Shown: positions 52,283-61,831 of the stretch, one piece after another
Numbering within the stretch: the first letter of the stretch is position 1
Layout of the letters: each line of letters starts with the position of its first letter
Assembly: GCA_016211085.1 (NCBI GenBank)
Contig: JACQSY010000015.1
Location: forward strand, 36,665 to 100,664
DNA: 64,000 nucleotides
Reading direction: 5' to 3'
Source: Acidobacteriota bacterium
GTDB lineage: Bacteria; Acidobacteriota; UBA6911; RPQK01; JACQSY01
Notes under the pieces: model-generated
What the model was told of the DNA's origin: nothing
Databases searched by the model: none
The model's input: only the letters and a program-made list of their open reading frames with translations
Position numbers and translations under genes: made by a program

Positions 52283-53692
52283 CTACCTCCAGAGCAAGGG
52301 AGAAATAACTTCGTAAAGGAATCGAATGCCAAAATGAATGTTGGCAATCGATATGCGCTCGTCATTGCCGTGGATGCCTGCTGAGTCGCGATCACGCACC
52401 TTGAAGGGATCCAGACCATAAGCGGTTTTTCCCTGGCGGCGAAAGTAGTAGCTATCCGTAAACCCAGCCACCACACCGGGGCCTACCACCGCCTTAGGTT
52501 CGAGCTTCGATACCGCACGCTTGATGGCGTCAAAAAGCGGCGTTTTTAGAGAAGACGAGGCGGGAGCGAACCATAACAAAGTTTGAATTTCTATCTCAGG
52601 ATCGGCTATGGTGCTACGAAGCTCCTCCAAAAACTCTTGGGGATCTCCGTCAGGAAGCAACCTGCAATCGAGTTCCGCCACCGCTGTTTGCGGAATGACG
52701 TTTGTCTTGTCTCCGCTCCTGAGGACAGTGATAGAAATGGTGTTCTGAAGCAAGGCACGAAAATGGAGAGGAATTCTTTTGACGACCTCCGGATCAGTCA
52801 ACCCACTCTCAGGCTGGGAAAAAAATTCTCTCATTTTCCGTGGCTGAAACGGAGCAATATGGCGAAATAAATCCGCGACCTGCGGGCTCAGTTTGAGTTG
52901 CGGCTCCATATTCAATAGCCTTTGAAGAGCCCGGATGAGCTTTTCCGGAGCAGGATAAGGAGCAGGAATAGAACCATGCCCCGGCTGGCCTTTAGCAACC
53001 AGTCGCAGCCACAGCGGAAGCTTCTGGGCGTTCTCAACACCCAGGTAAATCAGATTCCCGGGACCTACAATATTATCGCCACCCTCAGTGAGCATATATT
53101 CAGCATCACGGATCCATTCGGGACGCGACTTGATTATTGCGTTGACCCCCAGTAAACCGCCGGCCTCTTCGTCCGCTGTCGCCAGAAAAATCAGGTCACG
53201 CTTCAGTGGCAGGCCACTTTTCTTAACTGCGATAAAAGTCATCAGGTGGACGATACCCAGCCCTTTACTATCAAGCGCGCCGCGGCCCCATAGATAACCG
53301 TCGCTGCTGGTTCCTGAAAATGGGGAAAACCGCCAAGACTCGGGAACAGCAGGAACTACGTCAATATGGTGGAGCAAGATCAAGGCGGACCGGGTTCCGT
53401 CCCCTTTGAGCCTGGCATATAAATTGGCCCTGCCTGGAGCCGTCTCGAACACCTCAAAAGGAATGTTCTCCCGCCTCAAGACGGAACTCAAGAAACGTAC
53501 GCCTTCCATCTCGTTGCCAGGTGGGTTGGTAGTGTTGATGCGAAGATATTCGCGCAACAAGCCAATCCCTTCATAAGCCAACTGGCGCAATTGGGACGAA
53601 AGCTGTTGCGATGGAGCTGAGATAGCGGCTTTTCCAAAACCCACCGCAAGAAATAGAGAAAAGGTGAAAACCGATAACAAACGCCGACGCAT
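52283..53692 (-). CDS. M20 family metallopeptidase, exported
   Basis: Predicted zinc carboxypeptidase or aminoacylase (469 aa). Metal and catalytic residues are His109-x-Asp111 (HHIDVVP), Asp141 (RGALDSKG) and Glu175-Glu176 (ADEEAGG). The start at 53692 puts a signal peptide at residues 1-27 (MRRRLLSVFTFSLFLAVGF...); longer starts would overlap trmL and spoil it. Substrate unknown. Lies 20 bp downstream of trmL. Confidence 0.85.
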   Translation of the reverse strand: MRRRLLSVFTFSLFLAVGFGKAAISAPSQQLSSQLRQLAYEGIGLLREYLRINTTNPPGNEMEGVRFLSSVLRRENIPFEVFETAPGRANLYARLKGDGTRSALILLHHIDVVPAVPESWRFSPFSGTSSDGYLWGRGALDSKGLGIVHLMTFIAVKKSGLPLKRDLIFLATADEEAGGLLGVNAIIKSRPEWIRDAEYMLTEGGDNIVGPGNLIYLGVENAQKLPLWLRLVAKGQPGHGSIPAPYPAPEKLIRALQRLLNMEPQLKLSPQVADLFRHIAPFQPRKMREFFSQPESGLTDPEVVKRIPLHFRALLQNTISITVLRSGDKTNVIPQTAVAELDCRLLPDGDPQEFLEELRSTIADPEIEIQTLLWFAPASSSLKTPLFDAIKRAVSKLEPKAVVGPGVVAGFTDSYYFRRQGKTAYGLDPFKVRDRDSAGIHGNDERISIANIHFGIRFLYEVISPLLWR

Positions 53693-53712
53693 TTTTGGCC
53701 ACTCTATTGCTG

Positions 53713-54183
53713 TCATTCCCGGGCTGTGGTCCCCCATTTGCCACACTGGCGCAATGCTTCATAAAGCACGATCCCCACGGCGCTGGACAAGTTCAAGCTG
53801 CGCACGCTAGGACAAAGCAGGGGAATACGCCAAAACTTTCCTGCAAAACGTTCAAACAGCCATTCGGGAAGACCATGTGTTTCATTTCCAAATATTAAGT
53901 AGTTCCCCTCCTCAAAACGGGAATTGATATAAATACGCTTGGCTCTTTTTGAGAAAAACAGCAGCTCAGATTCTGGAACCCCTTTTAGAAACTCCTCAAC
54001 GGTGTCGTAACGGCGAACGTCGGCCAATTCCCAGTAATCGAGCCCGGCGCGCCTTAGATGGCGATCAGTTATGTGGAACCCAAGTTTGCCAACTAGATGC
54101 AACGGCGTCCGTGTCGCCGCGCACAATCGTGCCACATTGCCGGTATTGGGCGGTATTTGCGGTTCAATCAAAACCACGTTCAT
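53713..54183 (-). CDS. trmL: tRNA (cytidine/uridine-34-2'-O)-methyltransferase
   Basis: SPOUT methyltransferase (156 aa) that modifies the wobble base of tRNA-Leu. Motifs: EPQIPPNTGNVARLCAAT at the start, YLIFGNETHGLP, and the knot segment IPLLCPSVRSLNLSSAVGI. Follows the ftcD-like gene by 6 bp. Confidence 0.93.
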   Translation of the reverse strand: MNVVLIEPQIPPNTGNVARLCAATRTPLHLVGKLGFHITDRHLRRAGLDYWELADVRRYDTVEEFLKGVPESELLFFSKRAKRIYINSRFEEGNYLIFGNETHGLPEWLFERFAGKFWRIPLLCPSVRSLNLSSAVGIVLYEALRQCGKWGTTARE

Positions 54184-54189
54184 GACGCT

Positions 54190-55137
54190 TTACTGCAGCT
54201 TGTCCCGAGCAAGCGCCTCCTCAAGACGATCTTCGAGAATCACGTCTTCCCACCGATTCTCCAGGAGGATTTTTTTCGCCAAACCAGGAGACAACGCATC
54301 CCGCGGCGCCAGTCCCACAATTTGGCTCGACACCACTCGTTGACCGAGCTTTCTTGCTTCTTCATTGGTTTTATCAAAGATAACTTTAAGAGACACCCGC
54401 TGGTAGTCCATCACATTTAAAGATATCTGCGATTGTTTACGACTAGGCAGATCGAAGGCTAGGGCCCGCACCCCAGGGATGCCTCCTCGCCGTTCGCGGA
54501 TGACCGCGGCGATCTGGCGCGCCGCCGACAAGTTTTCTCTTTCCAAAAACAGATTAAATGCGATCAGGATGCTTCGCGCTCCGATGGCTACAGCTCCAGC
54601 GGTGGGGTGCAAGCGTGGCGGACCGCAATCGGGATACCTATCAGGGCGCACTCCAATTTCCAGAGTGAGTTGCTCAAAACCTCCTCTCCTGACCTCTGCG
54701 AGCTGCTTTCGGGCAGGGTGAAGTGCTGCTTCTTCATAAAAGAAAACCGGAATCTCGAACTCCTCAGCCACCCGGTGCCCGAGAAGATGCGCCAGCTCAA
54801 TGCACTCGGCCATCGTGGCCGCGCCCAGGGGAACAAAAGGCACCACGTCGACCGCGCCCATCCTCGGGTGTACACCCCGGTGATAGCGCAGGTCAATCAA
54901 CTGTGCAGCCCTGCGAATTACCCTTAGGCTAGCCTCAAGGACCGGCCGCCCCATACCAGCCAATGTGTACACACTGCGATGGTGATCTGGGTCTGAGGAG
55001 ACATCGAGCAGGAAAACCTTCTGCGAATCCTCCACTTCCTGCCGCAAGGCCTCCAGGGTAGTGGAGTTGCGCCCTTCGCTGATATTCATGACACACTCAA
55101 CCAGCTTCTTGTGCTGAAATGTCTCCAGAGGACACAT
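54190..55137 (-). CDS. Glutamate formimidoyltransferase (FtcD N-domain type)
   Basis: Transfers the formimino group from N-formimidoylglutamate to tetrahydrofolate in histidine breakdown, or recycles 5-formyl-THF (315 aa). The family motifs NISEGRN, DHHRSVYTLAG and HPRMGAVDVVPFVPL are present, with the catalytic His in the second. Only the transferase part is present; the cyclodeaminase domain is missing, as in many bacteria. No hut genes are near. Start at ATG 55137; a GTG one codon earlier is possible. Confidence 0.88.
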   Translation of the reverse strand: MCPLETFQHKKLVECVMNISEGRNSTTLEALRQEVEDSQKVFLLDVSSDPDHHRSVYTLAGMGRPVLEASLRVIRRAAQLIDLRYHRGVHPRMGAVDVVPFVPLGAATMAECIELAHLLGHRVAEEFEIPVFFYEEAALHPARKQLAEVRRGGFEQLTLEIGVRPDRYPDCGPPRLHPTAGAVAIGARSILIAFNLFLERENLSAARQIAAVIRERRGGIPGVRALAFDLPSRKQSQISLNVMDYQRVSLKVIFDKTNEEARKLGQRVVSSQIVGLAPRDALSPGLAKKILLENRWEDVILEDRLEEALARDKLQ

Positions 55138-55183
55138 CACGAGGTAATAATGAATCCGTCGAAATGAATGATCTGGGCCTCAG

Positions 55184-56509
55184 TCAGTCGGAAGAATTCT
55201 TCCCGCCCATGCGTTCAAACATCAAATCAGTTATCTGAAGGCCTTCCATGCCCACAACGCGGACTCGAAAACCTTTGACCTCAACCACGTCGCCGACGTG
55301 AGCCACTCGGCCGAGAAGGGTCATCACGTGCCCGGCAATGGTATCGTTTTCCTCATCCTCAACCTTGATGCCCAGCTCAGATTCCAAGTTCTCCAACAGA
55401 GTACGTCCGCGGACCAGGAAGTGGTTCTCGTCCGTTCTGCGCACACTCACCGGTACCTCGCGGTCAAATTCATCCTGAATCTCTCCGACCAGCTCTTCAA
55501 GAATGTCCTCCATGGTGACAATGCCAACCGTGCCTCCGTATTCATCGACGACTACCGCGAGATGAACGCGGCTTTTACGAAATTCCGTCAAGAGCGCTCT
55601 GATAGGTTTTGCGTCGGGAACGAACTGCACCGGAGATTGCACGTTTTGCAAATTCAAGAACGAGCCGAGTTTCTGGTGTTGCCAAAACAGCTCTTTGACA
55701 TGCACAATGCCAATTACATGGTCAAAAGAACCGTCACAAAGGGGATAGCGAGTGTGGCGCTGCCTGCGGGCTATTTCCAAATTTTCTTCCAGACTCTTGC
55801 GTATATCCAGGTAAACCACTTCGCTTGACCGGACCATCACCTGGCGGGCTGATCTTTCCGCGAAATCAAAAACACGCTCCAGCAACCTCTTGGCTTCGCG
55901 GTCGAGAAGGCCTTTTTCTTGAGAATGGGCAATCAGGAGCCGAAGCTCCTCTTCAGAATGCGCCAGTTCTCCGCCTGAAACCGGTTTGACTCCAAACAAA
56001 CGCAGAGAAAAAATGGCAGCTCCGTTAAGCGCCCAGATAAAGGGATACGAGATTCTGTAAAACCAAACCAAGGGGCGCGATGACCATAAAACCACCGGCT
56101 CAGGCATTTGAATCGCAAGGGACTTGGGGGCCAGCTCGCCAAGAACAATGTGGAGAAAGGTGATCAGCAAGAAGGCAGCGGTTACCGATAGGCTATGCGT
56201 AAGCACAGGAGAAGCCGCGCCCAATTCTGTAAAAACTGGCTCAAACAGTGTTGCAAAGGCGGGTTCTCCAATCCAGCCCAGTCCCAAGCTCGCCAGAGTG
56301 ATTCCGAGCTGAGTGGCCGATAAATACTCGTCCATTCTGCTCACCAGGTGTCCGGCGCTCTCAGCACGCGCATTTCCTTGCCGAATCAGTTCCTGAATTC
56401 GTGTTCCACGCACTTTCACGATGGAAAACTCAGAAGCTACAAAAAAACCGTTTAAGAAAACCAAGAGTAGACCCGCGAAGACCAGTCCTATCTGGTATAT
56501 GGCATCCAT
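55184..56509 (-). CDS. CorC/HlyC family membrane protein (CNNM-CBS)
   Basis: A protein of 441 aa with a DUF21/CNNM membrane domain (1-190, about four segments), a CBS pair (about 215-340) and a C-terminal CorC_HlyC domain (about 355-435). Homologues are linked to Mg2+ or Co2+ efflux and to hemolysin activity. The GEIQDEFDRE segment links the CBS pair to the last domain. An inverted repeat on the promoter suggests regulation. Confidence 0.88.
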   Translation of the reverse strand: MDAIYQIGLVFAGLLLVFLNGFFVASEFSIVKVRGTRIQELIRQGNARAESAGHLVSRMDEYLSATQLGITLASLGLGWIGEPAFATLFEPVFTELGAASPVLTHSLSVTAAFLLITFLHIVLGELAPKSLAIQMPEPVVLWSSRPLVWFYRISYPFIWALNGAAIFSLRLFGVKPVSGGELAHSEEELRLLIAHSQEKGLLDREAKRLLERVFDFAERSARQVMVRSSEVVYLDIRKSLEENLEIARRQRHTRYPLCDGSFDHVIGIVHVKELFWQHQKLGSFLNLQNVQSPVQFVPDAKPIRALLTEFRKSRVHLAVVVDEYGGTVGIVTMEDILEELVGEIQDEFDREVPVSVRRTDENHFLVRGRTLLENLESELGIKVEDEENDTIAGHVMTLLGRVAHVGDVVEVKGFRVRVVGMEGLQITDLMFERMGGKNSSD

Positions 56510-56512
56510 GGC

Positions 56513-56536
56513 CCAAGCTTATAACAAAAAGCTTGG
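56513..56536 (-). promoter_or_regulatory. Inverted repeat and extended -10 before the CorC gene
   Basis: CCAAGCTT (56513-56520) and AAGCTTGG (56529-56536) form a perfect 8-bp repeat with an 8-nt spacer. The minus strand reads TGTTATAAG (56526-56518) through it, an extended -10 whose last base is 8 nt from the ATG at 56509. A bound repressor would cover the promoter. Confidence 0.5.
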
Positions 56537-56680
56537 ACTGTTCAGGCTAATAGCCAGCCTCTTCTTTAAGATTTTTAGACAATCTACAGGCATTTTTGTA
56601 GCAGACTAACCGGCCTCCGGCGACGTAAGGCTCAAGCCAAGTTATCGTGGGAGGATCCCCAGTTGGGAAAGTTGCCCTGA

Positions 56681-57286
56681 GTAGTTGGTCTTATTATCCT
56701 GCTGCACCTTCCCGCCCCTTTACTGAAGGCAAACGAGGACCAGCCGAAAACTGCAGCTGAGGCCAACCCCCGGAGTTCATCAACGCTTGATGATCGTTTT
56801 TGGAGAACGCGGAGCAAGGAACCTTTACGCCAGGTGCATGAGTTGCGTATAGCACTGCGCACCAGCTTTTCTGCCGCCACCGAGATGGCTCGACTCTCGG
56901 CTGAACTGGGGCAAAAAATTGAGCATCTGGAGCGGGTGCCAAAACAACAACTGCGGGGTCAGTTAGAAGAACTGCTCGCCGGTATCAGACAGCATGGACC
57001 ATACGCAACAATCGCCATCTGGAGATGCTTGACCCGCGGCAGGATGCCGAGATGGACGCTCATTCGCAGGCGCGATCGCTTATGGAGCTGAAATCCTTAA
57101 GCAGAGAATTGCAGAAAACGACCGAGCAAGTGCTGGAAGGAATCACTTCCTTTTTTGTGAAAGATCTGAAAAGATCTGACTCGAATGGTAAGCGTTGAAG
57201 ATCTGGCCCGCACTTCATTCAAGTCGCTGGCGCGTAGAATCGATGCGCTTGCCCGGGCCATTCAGGAATCACTTCAAGCGATGTAG
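56681..57286 (+). pseudogene. Frameshifted gene for an exported helical protein
   Basis: Coding quality moves between frames. Frame 1 (56681 to about 57000) gives a hydrophobic start (LIILLHLPAPLLKANEDQP) and then helix-rich sequence up to QLEELLAGIRQHGP. Frame 2 (about 57000-57198) continues with RNNRHLEMLDPRQDAEMD and LKSLSRELQKTTEQVLEG. The first frame resumes at 57185 with VEDLARTSFKSLARRIDAL to TAG at 57284. Two compensating indels would restore one product of about 200 aa. No proper start codon is seen. Either a decayed gene or assembly errors. Confidence 0.55.
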
Positions 57287-57292
57287 TATACT
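57287..57292 (+). promoter_or_regulatory. -10 box of the unknown gene at 57316
   Basis: TATACT directly after the TAG of the broken gene, 23 nt before the ATG at 57316. Confidence 0.35.
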
Positions 57293-57315
57293 GGAGGCGC
57301 TTGCGGGCGGCTCAA

Positions 57316-58065
57316 ATGGAAAATCGCTACTACGAACTGTTAAGGAACGCCTCCCAGGATAAATTCTACGAAGGCGTAAACAATCCTGAGGACGAGCTTT
57401 ATGATCTCGTTTGGGATCTGTTTGAGACCGTCGTCATCGAGCCTGGCGAAGTTTTTGATGGAGATTTCCGCGACAACAATCAGTTTCGCTATTCGATCAA
57501 CTCAGGGGCGACGCTGGAATTCTTTCCAGGGCCTTCTTATTTTCTGAACCGGCCCGGTCCGGACCGCAACGGCAATGACGCTGCCGGGATTCACTTGAGG
57601 CTTTCCATTCAACCGTACATGAGCTGCCTGTTTTCGGTGGGACTTCGCGTGTGGGGCAGCAACGAGAGATTGGCGCTTAAGAAGATGTGGCGACAACACC
57701 GTCGCGCCCTCTCGACCATCTTGCGCCGATCAAAACCCATGATTTTTACCGCCGTTCCCTTTCCCTCCGTGGAGCACGCCTCCACTATGGAGGAGATGCT
57801 GGATAATTACTTTGCAGTTCGAGACCACGCAAATTCACTTGAATTCCAGTATTCGTTTGCGCAATTTGACGAAACGGATGCGCCGCAAAACTTCATGATC
57901 TATATGACCTTCCTCTATCACGTAGTCCGTGATTACTGCCTCGACAAGGAGGATATGTTTGACTACTGGCTGGATCACGTGAAGGAGTTCTTCTCCGGCC
58001 GGTTGCCGGATCTGCCGGCACCTCTCCCCTGCGTTCATTTTGCGATTACTTCAGATACCGAGTGA
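57316..58065 (+). CDS. Conserved-looking protein of unknown function
   Basis: I do not recognise it (249 aa from the ATG at 57316). Soluble, no signal peptide, acidic, rich in aromatic residues (FPGPSYFLNRP, FQYSFAQFDETD, MIYMTFLYHVVRDYCLD). Base composition and codon use look like the neighbours. An in-frame TTG at 57301 just after GGAGG is another possible start. Its last 31 bp overlap the 3' end of comF on the other strand. Confidence 0.7.
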   Translation: MENRYYELLRNASQDKFYEGVNNPEDELYDLVWDLFETVVIEPGEVFDGDFRDNNQFRYSINSGATLEFFPGPSYFLNRPGPDRNGNDAAGIHLRLSIQPYMSCLFSVGLRVWGSNERLALKKMWRQHRRALSTILRRSKPMIFTAVPFPSVEHASTMEEMLDNYFAVRDHANSLEFQYSFAQFDETDAPQNFMIYMTFLYHVVRDYCLDKEDMFDYWLDHVKEFFSGRLPDLPAPLPCVHFAITSDTE

Positions 58066-58850
58066 GCGCCCCGCTCGCTTGCCTCCACCCTCCATCCATT
58101 CAGGAATAAAGCCGGGGTGCGCGCGAGCGTTAATACCGATATTCTCTCCGGCTTCGCTGATGTGCGTAGCAGGCGAGAAAGCTCTGAAACCGTGGCACCA
58201 CTGGTGAGAACGTCATCGATCAAGATCAGACGACGAGAACCAAGCGCTTCCCCCTGGCATAGCTGAAAGGCTCCATCCACGTTGCGTTGGCGTGCCGCAG
58301 GTTCCAGCCCGAACTGTGGTTGTGTCCAACGTACTCTCCGCAATCCGGTGAAAACGGGGATCTTTAACCGGGTGGAAAGGGCTTTTGCCAGAAGAAGTGT
58401 TTGATCAAATCCACGTTCCCTTCGCCGACGAGGATGAAGCGGAACAGCGAGGATCCAATCTGCTGGAAACAAATCAGAGTTTCCGCCGGCTTCTTCAAGC
58501 AGGCTCGCCAGGGGAATCGAAAGACGCGGCCATCCGTGAAACTTAAATTCGCGGATTACGGCTCTCAGCCGGCCTTCGTACGGTCCGTAGGCACGGGCTA
58601 CGTCATAAGGGGGAGGCAAGGAACGGCAGGAACTGCAAATTCCCCACTGAATCAGGATGGATCCCGGCAGTGGAACTCCACAAAAACGGCAACAGGGACC
58701 TTTCAGTTTTTCCAGTTTCTTATTGCAGGTGATGCAAAGAGGGCTGAAGCTATCGTTCACGACCCAGCATTTGCACAGAACGCAGGGCTGGGGAAATAAT
58801 AATGATTGGAAGAGGACTCGCAGCGTCTTTACCAGCGGCATCAATCTCAC
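58035..58850 (-). CDS. comF: ComF family phosphoribosyltransferase-like protein
   Basis: Homologue of ComFC/GntX (271 aa), linked to DNA uptake. An N-terminal zinc-ribbon pair (CVLC, CITC, CRFC, CSSC) is followed by a PRTase domain with VPLHPRRRRERGFDQ and the PRPP loop LILIDDVLTSGATV. Stands at the end of the obg-nadD cluster, 47 bp after the DksA-like gene. Confidence 0.9.
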   Translation of the reverse strand: MRLMPLVKTLRVLFQSLLFPQPCVLCKCWVVNDSFSPLCITCNKKLEKLKGPCCRFCGVPLPGSILIQWGICSSCRSLPPPYDVARAYGPYEGRLRAVIREFKFHGWPRLSIPLASLLEEAGGNSDLFPADWILAVPLHPRRRRERGFDQTLLLAKALSTRLKIPVFTGLRRVRWTQPQFGLEPAARQRNVDGAFQLCQGEALGSRRLILIDDVLTSGATVSELSRLLRTSAKPERISVLTLARTPALFLNGWRVEASERGAHSVSEVIAK

Positions 58851-58897
58851 TAACGGACCAGGGCGAAAAACTGCGAATCCTCATGTGTCGAGATCGC

Positions 58898-59254
58898 TCA
58901 GAGTAGTTTCTTCTCCTCCATCTCCTGGCACTTGATGCAAAGTCGTGCCCAGGGAACAGCTTCCAGACGTTTGCGTTCTACGGGCTCCTCGCAGTGCAAG
59001 CAGGCACCGTAGCTGCCTTCATTGATGCGTCCCAAGGCCTCAGCCACCATCTGTAGCAATTGCCGATCACTGTTGCTCTTGCTGAACATAAACTCCTTCG
59101 TGTAGGAGCTGGAGGCCTTGTCTGCTATATCCATAGCCTCTCCCTCAGCATCCGCCTCACGCCCGTAGTTCTCAGTCTTGTGCACCACGTCAATCAGCTC
59201 AGACTGCTTCTCCAAGAGCTTCTTTTTAAACCGATTCAGGTCCTTGGCTTGCAT
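58898..59254 (-). CDS. DksA/TraR-type zinc-finger regulator
   Basis: RNA polymerase secondary-channel regulator (118 aa). The coiled-coil tip has the DxxDxA motif of active DksA (Asp42, Asp45, Ala47), and the C-terminal zinc finger is complete (CLHC and CIKC). Shorter than E. coli DksA (151 aa). In Proteobacteria DksA works with ppGpp; this is likely but not shown here. Between rlmH and comF. Confidence 0.85.
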   Translation of the reverse strand: MQAKDLNRFKKKLLEKQSELIDVVHKTENYGREADAEGEAMDIADKASSSYTKEFMFSKSNSDRQLLQMVAEALGRINEGSYGACLHCEEPVERKRLEAVPWARLCIKCQEMEEKKLL

Positions 59255-59269
59255 TCACCACCCTCCAGT

Positions 59270-59740
59270 TTATTTATGGTACGGGAGCCCCCGAAGGATG
59301 CTCACCGCTCGGTAAACCTGCTCTAGTATTACGATGCGCCCCAACTCGTGGGGGAGCGTCAGTTTGCTCAAGGAAAGTTTAAAATCCGCCAGATTTTTAA
59401 TCCGTTCCGGAATTCCCTGGAAGCCCCCCACTACAAAAGTGATCTCGGGAATTCCTTGATTTAAAATCCTTTGTAAAAAGGAAGCCAATTCCTCACTGCT
59501 GCATTCCACACCCGCCGGATCCAACGCTACCAGAAAGGTGCCGGGGTTCAGCTTTGACTCAATTAAAGCAGCCTCTTTTGCCAGCTGTCCGAGCAACTGG
59601 TGCTCATCACGCTTCGACTGTTCCTGAATCCAAACGATTTCCGTGCGAAAAAACCGCTTTAGTCGCAGTCGATACTTTTCTTCCAGTCCACTGAAGCAGG
59701 GATCTTGCGTCCTCCCTATCCACAGGAACCTAAAGCGCAT
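59270..59740 (-). CDS. rlmH: 23S rRNA (pseudouridine-1915-N3)-methyltransferase
   Basis: SPOUT enzyme (156 aa) that methylates pseudouridine 1915 of 23S rRNA. The C-terminal knot (ITFVVGGFQGIPERI, LSLSKLTLPHELGRIVILEQ) is typical. Usually found after rsfS in the obg-nadD-rsfS cluster, as here. Confidence 0.93.
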   Translation of the reverse strand: MRFRFLWIGRTQDPCFSGLEEKYRLRLKRFFRTEIVWIQEQSKRDEHQLLGQLAKEAALIESKLNPGTFLVALDPAGVECSSEELASFLQRILNQGIPEITFVVGGFQGIPERIKNLADFKLSLSKLTLPHELGRIVILEQVYRAVSILRGLPYHK

Positions 59741-59787
59741 CGAAAAAGATTACGTTTATACTAAATTTTGCGCGGCAGAACAAGATT

Positions 59788-60147
59788 CTAGGCAGTAAGC
59801 GCAGCGGGTTCCACAGCTTCACCATCACTCCAAAGCTTCTCCAATTTATAAAAACGACGCGCCTGAGGGGAAAAAATGTGGATGATGTAGCCGGGATAAT
59901 CCATTAGGATCCACTCCGCTTCTTGGTAACCTTCGACGTGATTGGGCAAGAGATATTCTTCCTTTTTTAGTTTTTCCTGCACGGCGTCGCAAATTGCCTG
60001 GTTCTGCTTTTCATTCCGGCCGTGACAGATAAAAAAGTAATCCGCAAAGGAAGATATCCTCGACACATCAATAATAAGAATGTCTTCACCTTTCTTGTCT
60101 TCAATAGCGCTGTAGATTCTTTGAAGTATTTTCTGCACTTTGTTCAT
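59788..60147 (-). CDS. rsfS: Ribosomal silencing factor RsfS
   Basis: Binds uL14 and blocks subunit joining in slow growth (119 aa). The core GEDILIIDVSRISSFADYFFICHG and WILMDYPGYIIHIF is typical. I use the ATG at 60147, which overlaps the end of nadD by 47 bp; an upstream start would add 22 residues unlike the family. The long overlap suggests coupling with nadD. Confidence 0.92.
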   Translation of the reverse strand: MNKVQKILQRIYSAIEDKKGEDILIIDVSRISSFADYFFICHGRNEKQNQAICDAVQEKLKKEEYLLPNHVEGYQEAEWILMDYPGYIIHIFSPQARRFYKLEKLWSDGEAVEPAALTA

Positions 60148-60781
60148 ACAAATGATTCTTTTGAATGTATTCCCATACGGGTAGCGAGAGTGCCCCCGGG
60201 GGCGGACCCGCACCTTTTGCTATGGATTCGCGAATATGGGTGGAACTGAAAGGAGGGGCCTGCACATGGATTAAGAAGGAGACACCGGGTCGAATCGAGG
60301 GACGCTCACTTCTTCGAATCGTGGAAATTCGTTTCCTCAAATAAGGAGCGATCTTAAGCTCACTGATGTCCACCTCCGCTCCGGGACGTTGGACGAAGAC
60401 AAAAGTATATTTCTCTAATAGTCTAGCATACTCCTTCCACAAATGAAGCTCGCTCAGGGAATCGCTCCCGGCAATAAAGCAAATGCTGTCAGCAGGGTTG
60501 CAAGAGCGATAGTGCTCAAGCGTCTCATAGGTATAGGAAACCCGAGGCCGTTCCAGTTCCCAGACCGAGGTGAACAAACGTTTCTTCCGCTGAACTTCCA
60601 GAGCGGCCATAGCATAACGGTGGTAAGGACTGCTGATAGTTCCCTTGTGCTTGTGCGGAGGCAGGTTGGAAACCAGGAATACCACCCGATCCAGCGCAAA
60701 AACGTTAATGATTCGCTGGGCAGTATAAGTATGCCCGCGGTGTACCGGATCAAACGTCCCGCCCAATAGTCCGATCTTCAA
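60101..60781 (-). CDS. nadD: Nicotinate-nucleotide adenylyltransferase
   Basis: Makes deamido-NAD from nicotinate mononucleotide and ATP (226 aa). The motif [11 protein letters not shown] and the C-terminal [13 protein letters not shown] are intact. The start is most likely the TTG at 60781 ([12 protein letters not shown]), which overlaps the obgE TGA; longer starts add about 35 residues out of obgE that do not fit the family. Confidence 0.92.
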   Translation of the reverse strand: MKIGLLGGTFDPVHRGHTYTAQRIINVFALDRVVFLVSNLPPHKHKGTISSPYHRYAMAALEVQRKKRLFTSVWELERPRVSYTYETLEHYRSCNPADSICFIAGSDSLSELHLWKEYARLLEKYTFVFVQRPGAEVDISELKIAPYLRKRISTIRRSERPSIRPGVSFLIHVQAPPFSSTHIRESIAKGAGPPPGALSLPVWEYIQKNHLYEQSAENTSKNLQRY

Positions 60782-61776
60782 TCCGCAGTAATCCCAAGTT
60801 GAGCGGCCATGGCATCCTTGAGCTCCTGGATGCCCTTTCCCGTAATTGCAGAGATCTCGTAAAAGATTAGCTGGTGTCTCCGACAATAAAGTCTCAATTG
60901 CTCGATTTTTGAGTCATCTGCAGCATCGATTTTTGTCGCTACCACGAACTGTGGTTTTTTCAGGAGGTCAGGATTGTAAAGCTCGAGCTCTCGATTGATG
61001 GCCTGTAGCGCGCCGGCGGCATCCGCCGGACCCACATCTGAAACATCAACCAGGTGAAGCAACAAGCGGGTGCGTTCCACATGCCGCAAGAACTGATCTC
61101 CCAGGCCGGATCCTGCGTGAGCCCCTTCAATCAGACCAGGAATGTCTGCAACCACAAAACTCCGATATTCTCCATAGGGAACGACTCCCAGATTAGGAGT
61201 CAATGTCGTAAAAGGATAATCAGCAATCTTGGGTCTGGCTGATGAGATCACCGAAATCAAGGTCGACTTACCGGCATTTGGATAACCGATCAAACCCACG
61301 TCAGCCAGAATTTTCAATTCAAGGACGAAGACTCGCTCCTCACCTGGAGCCCCTGGTTCACAGCGGCGCGGAGCCTGGTTGGTGGAACTTGCAAAGGCGG
61401 CATTGCCACGGCCACCCTTCCCCCCCTCCGCCGCCAACTCGGTTTTGCCGGGAACATCCATGTCGAAAAACAACTGTCCGGAATCGTCGTAGACCTGAGT
61501 CCCGACTGGAACATCGATCTCCAGGTCTTCGCCGTTTCTGCCGTGACGTCGGTTCCCGGAACCGTGTTGCCCATGCCCTGCTTGGAAATGCTGCTGATAT
61601 TTGAAAGGCAGAAGCGTATTCAACTGGGTTGAGCTTCTGAAATAGACGTTACCGCCGTTTCCACCATCCCCGCCGCTGGGACCGCCGCGAGGAACAAACT
61701 TTTCACGACGAAAAGCCATGCAGCCGTTTCCGCCGTCCCCGGCCTTCACAAAGATGCGGGCGTGGTCAATGAACAT
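60778..61776 (-). CDS. obgE: GTPase Obg
   Basis: Ribosome-associated GTPase (332 aa) for 50S maturation and stress. The Gly-rich Obg fold covers residues 1-158 ([19 protein letters not shown]), then the G domain with [23 protein letters not shown] and TKID. The C-terminal OCT domain is lacking, as in many short Obg forms. Start at ATG 61776; an upstream start would add ten residues. Next to rpmA and rplU, as in most bacteria. Confidence 0.95.
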   Translation of the reverse strand: MFIDHARIFVKAGDGGNGCMAFRREKFVPRGGPSGGDGGNGGNVYFRSSTQLNTLLPFKYQQHFQAGHGQHGSGNRRHGRNGEDLEIDVPVGTQVYDDSGQLFFDMDVPGKTELAAEGGKGGRGNAAFASSTNQAPRRCEPGAPGEERVFVLELKILADVGLIGYPNAGKSTLISVISSARPKIADYPFTTLTPNLGVVPYGEYRSFVVADIPGLIEGAHAGSGLGDQFLRHVERTRLLLHLVDVSDVGPADAAGALQAINRELELYNPDLLKKPQFVVATKIDAADDSKIEQLRLYCRRHQLIFYEISAITGKGIQELKDAMAAQLGITAD

Positions 61777-61831
61777 CGGGACCCGGGAAGCTGACAGCAG
61801 AGTCACTCACGACTTTGCTCCCGCTCCCGAT

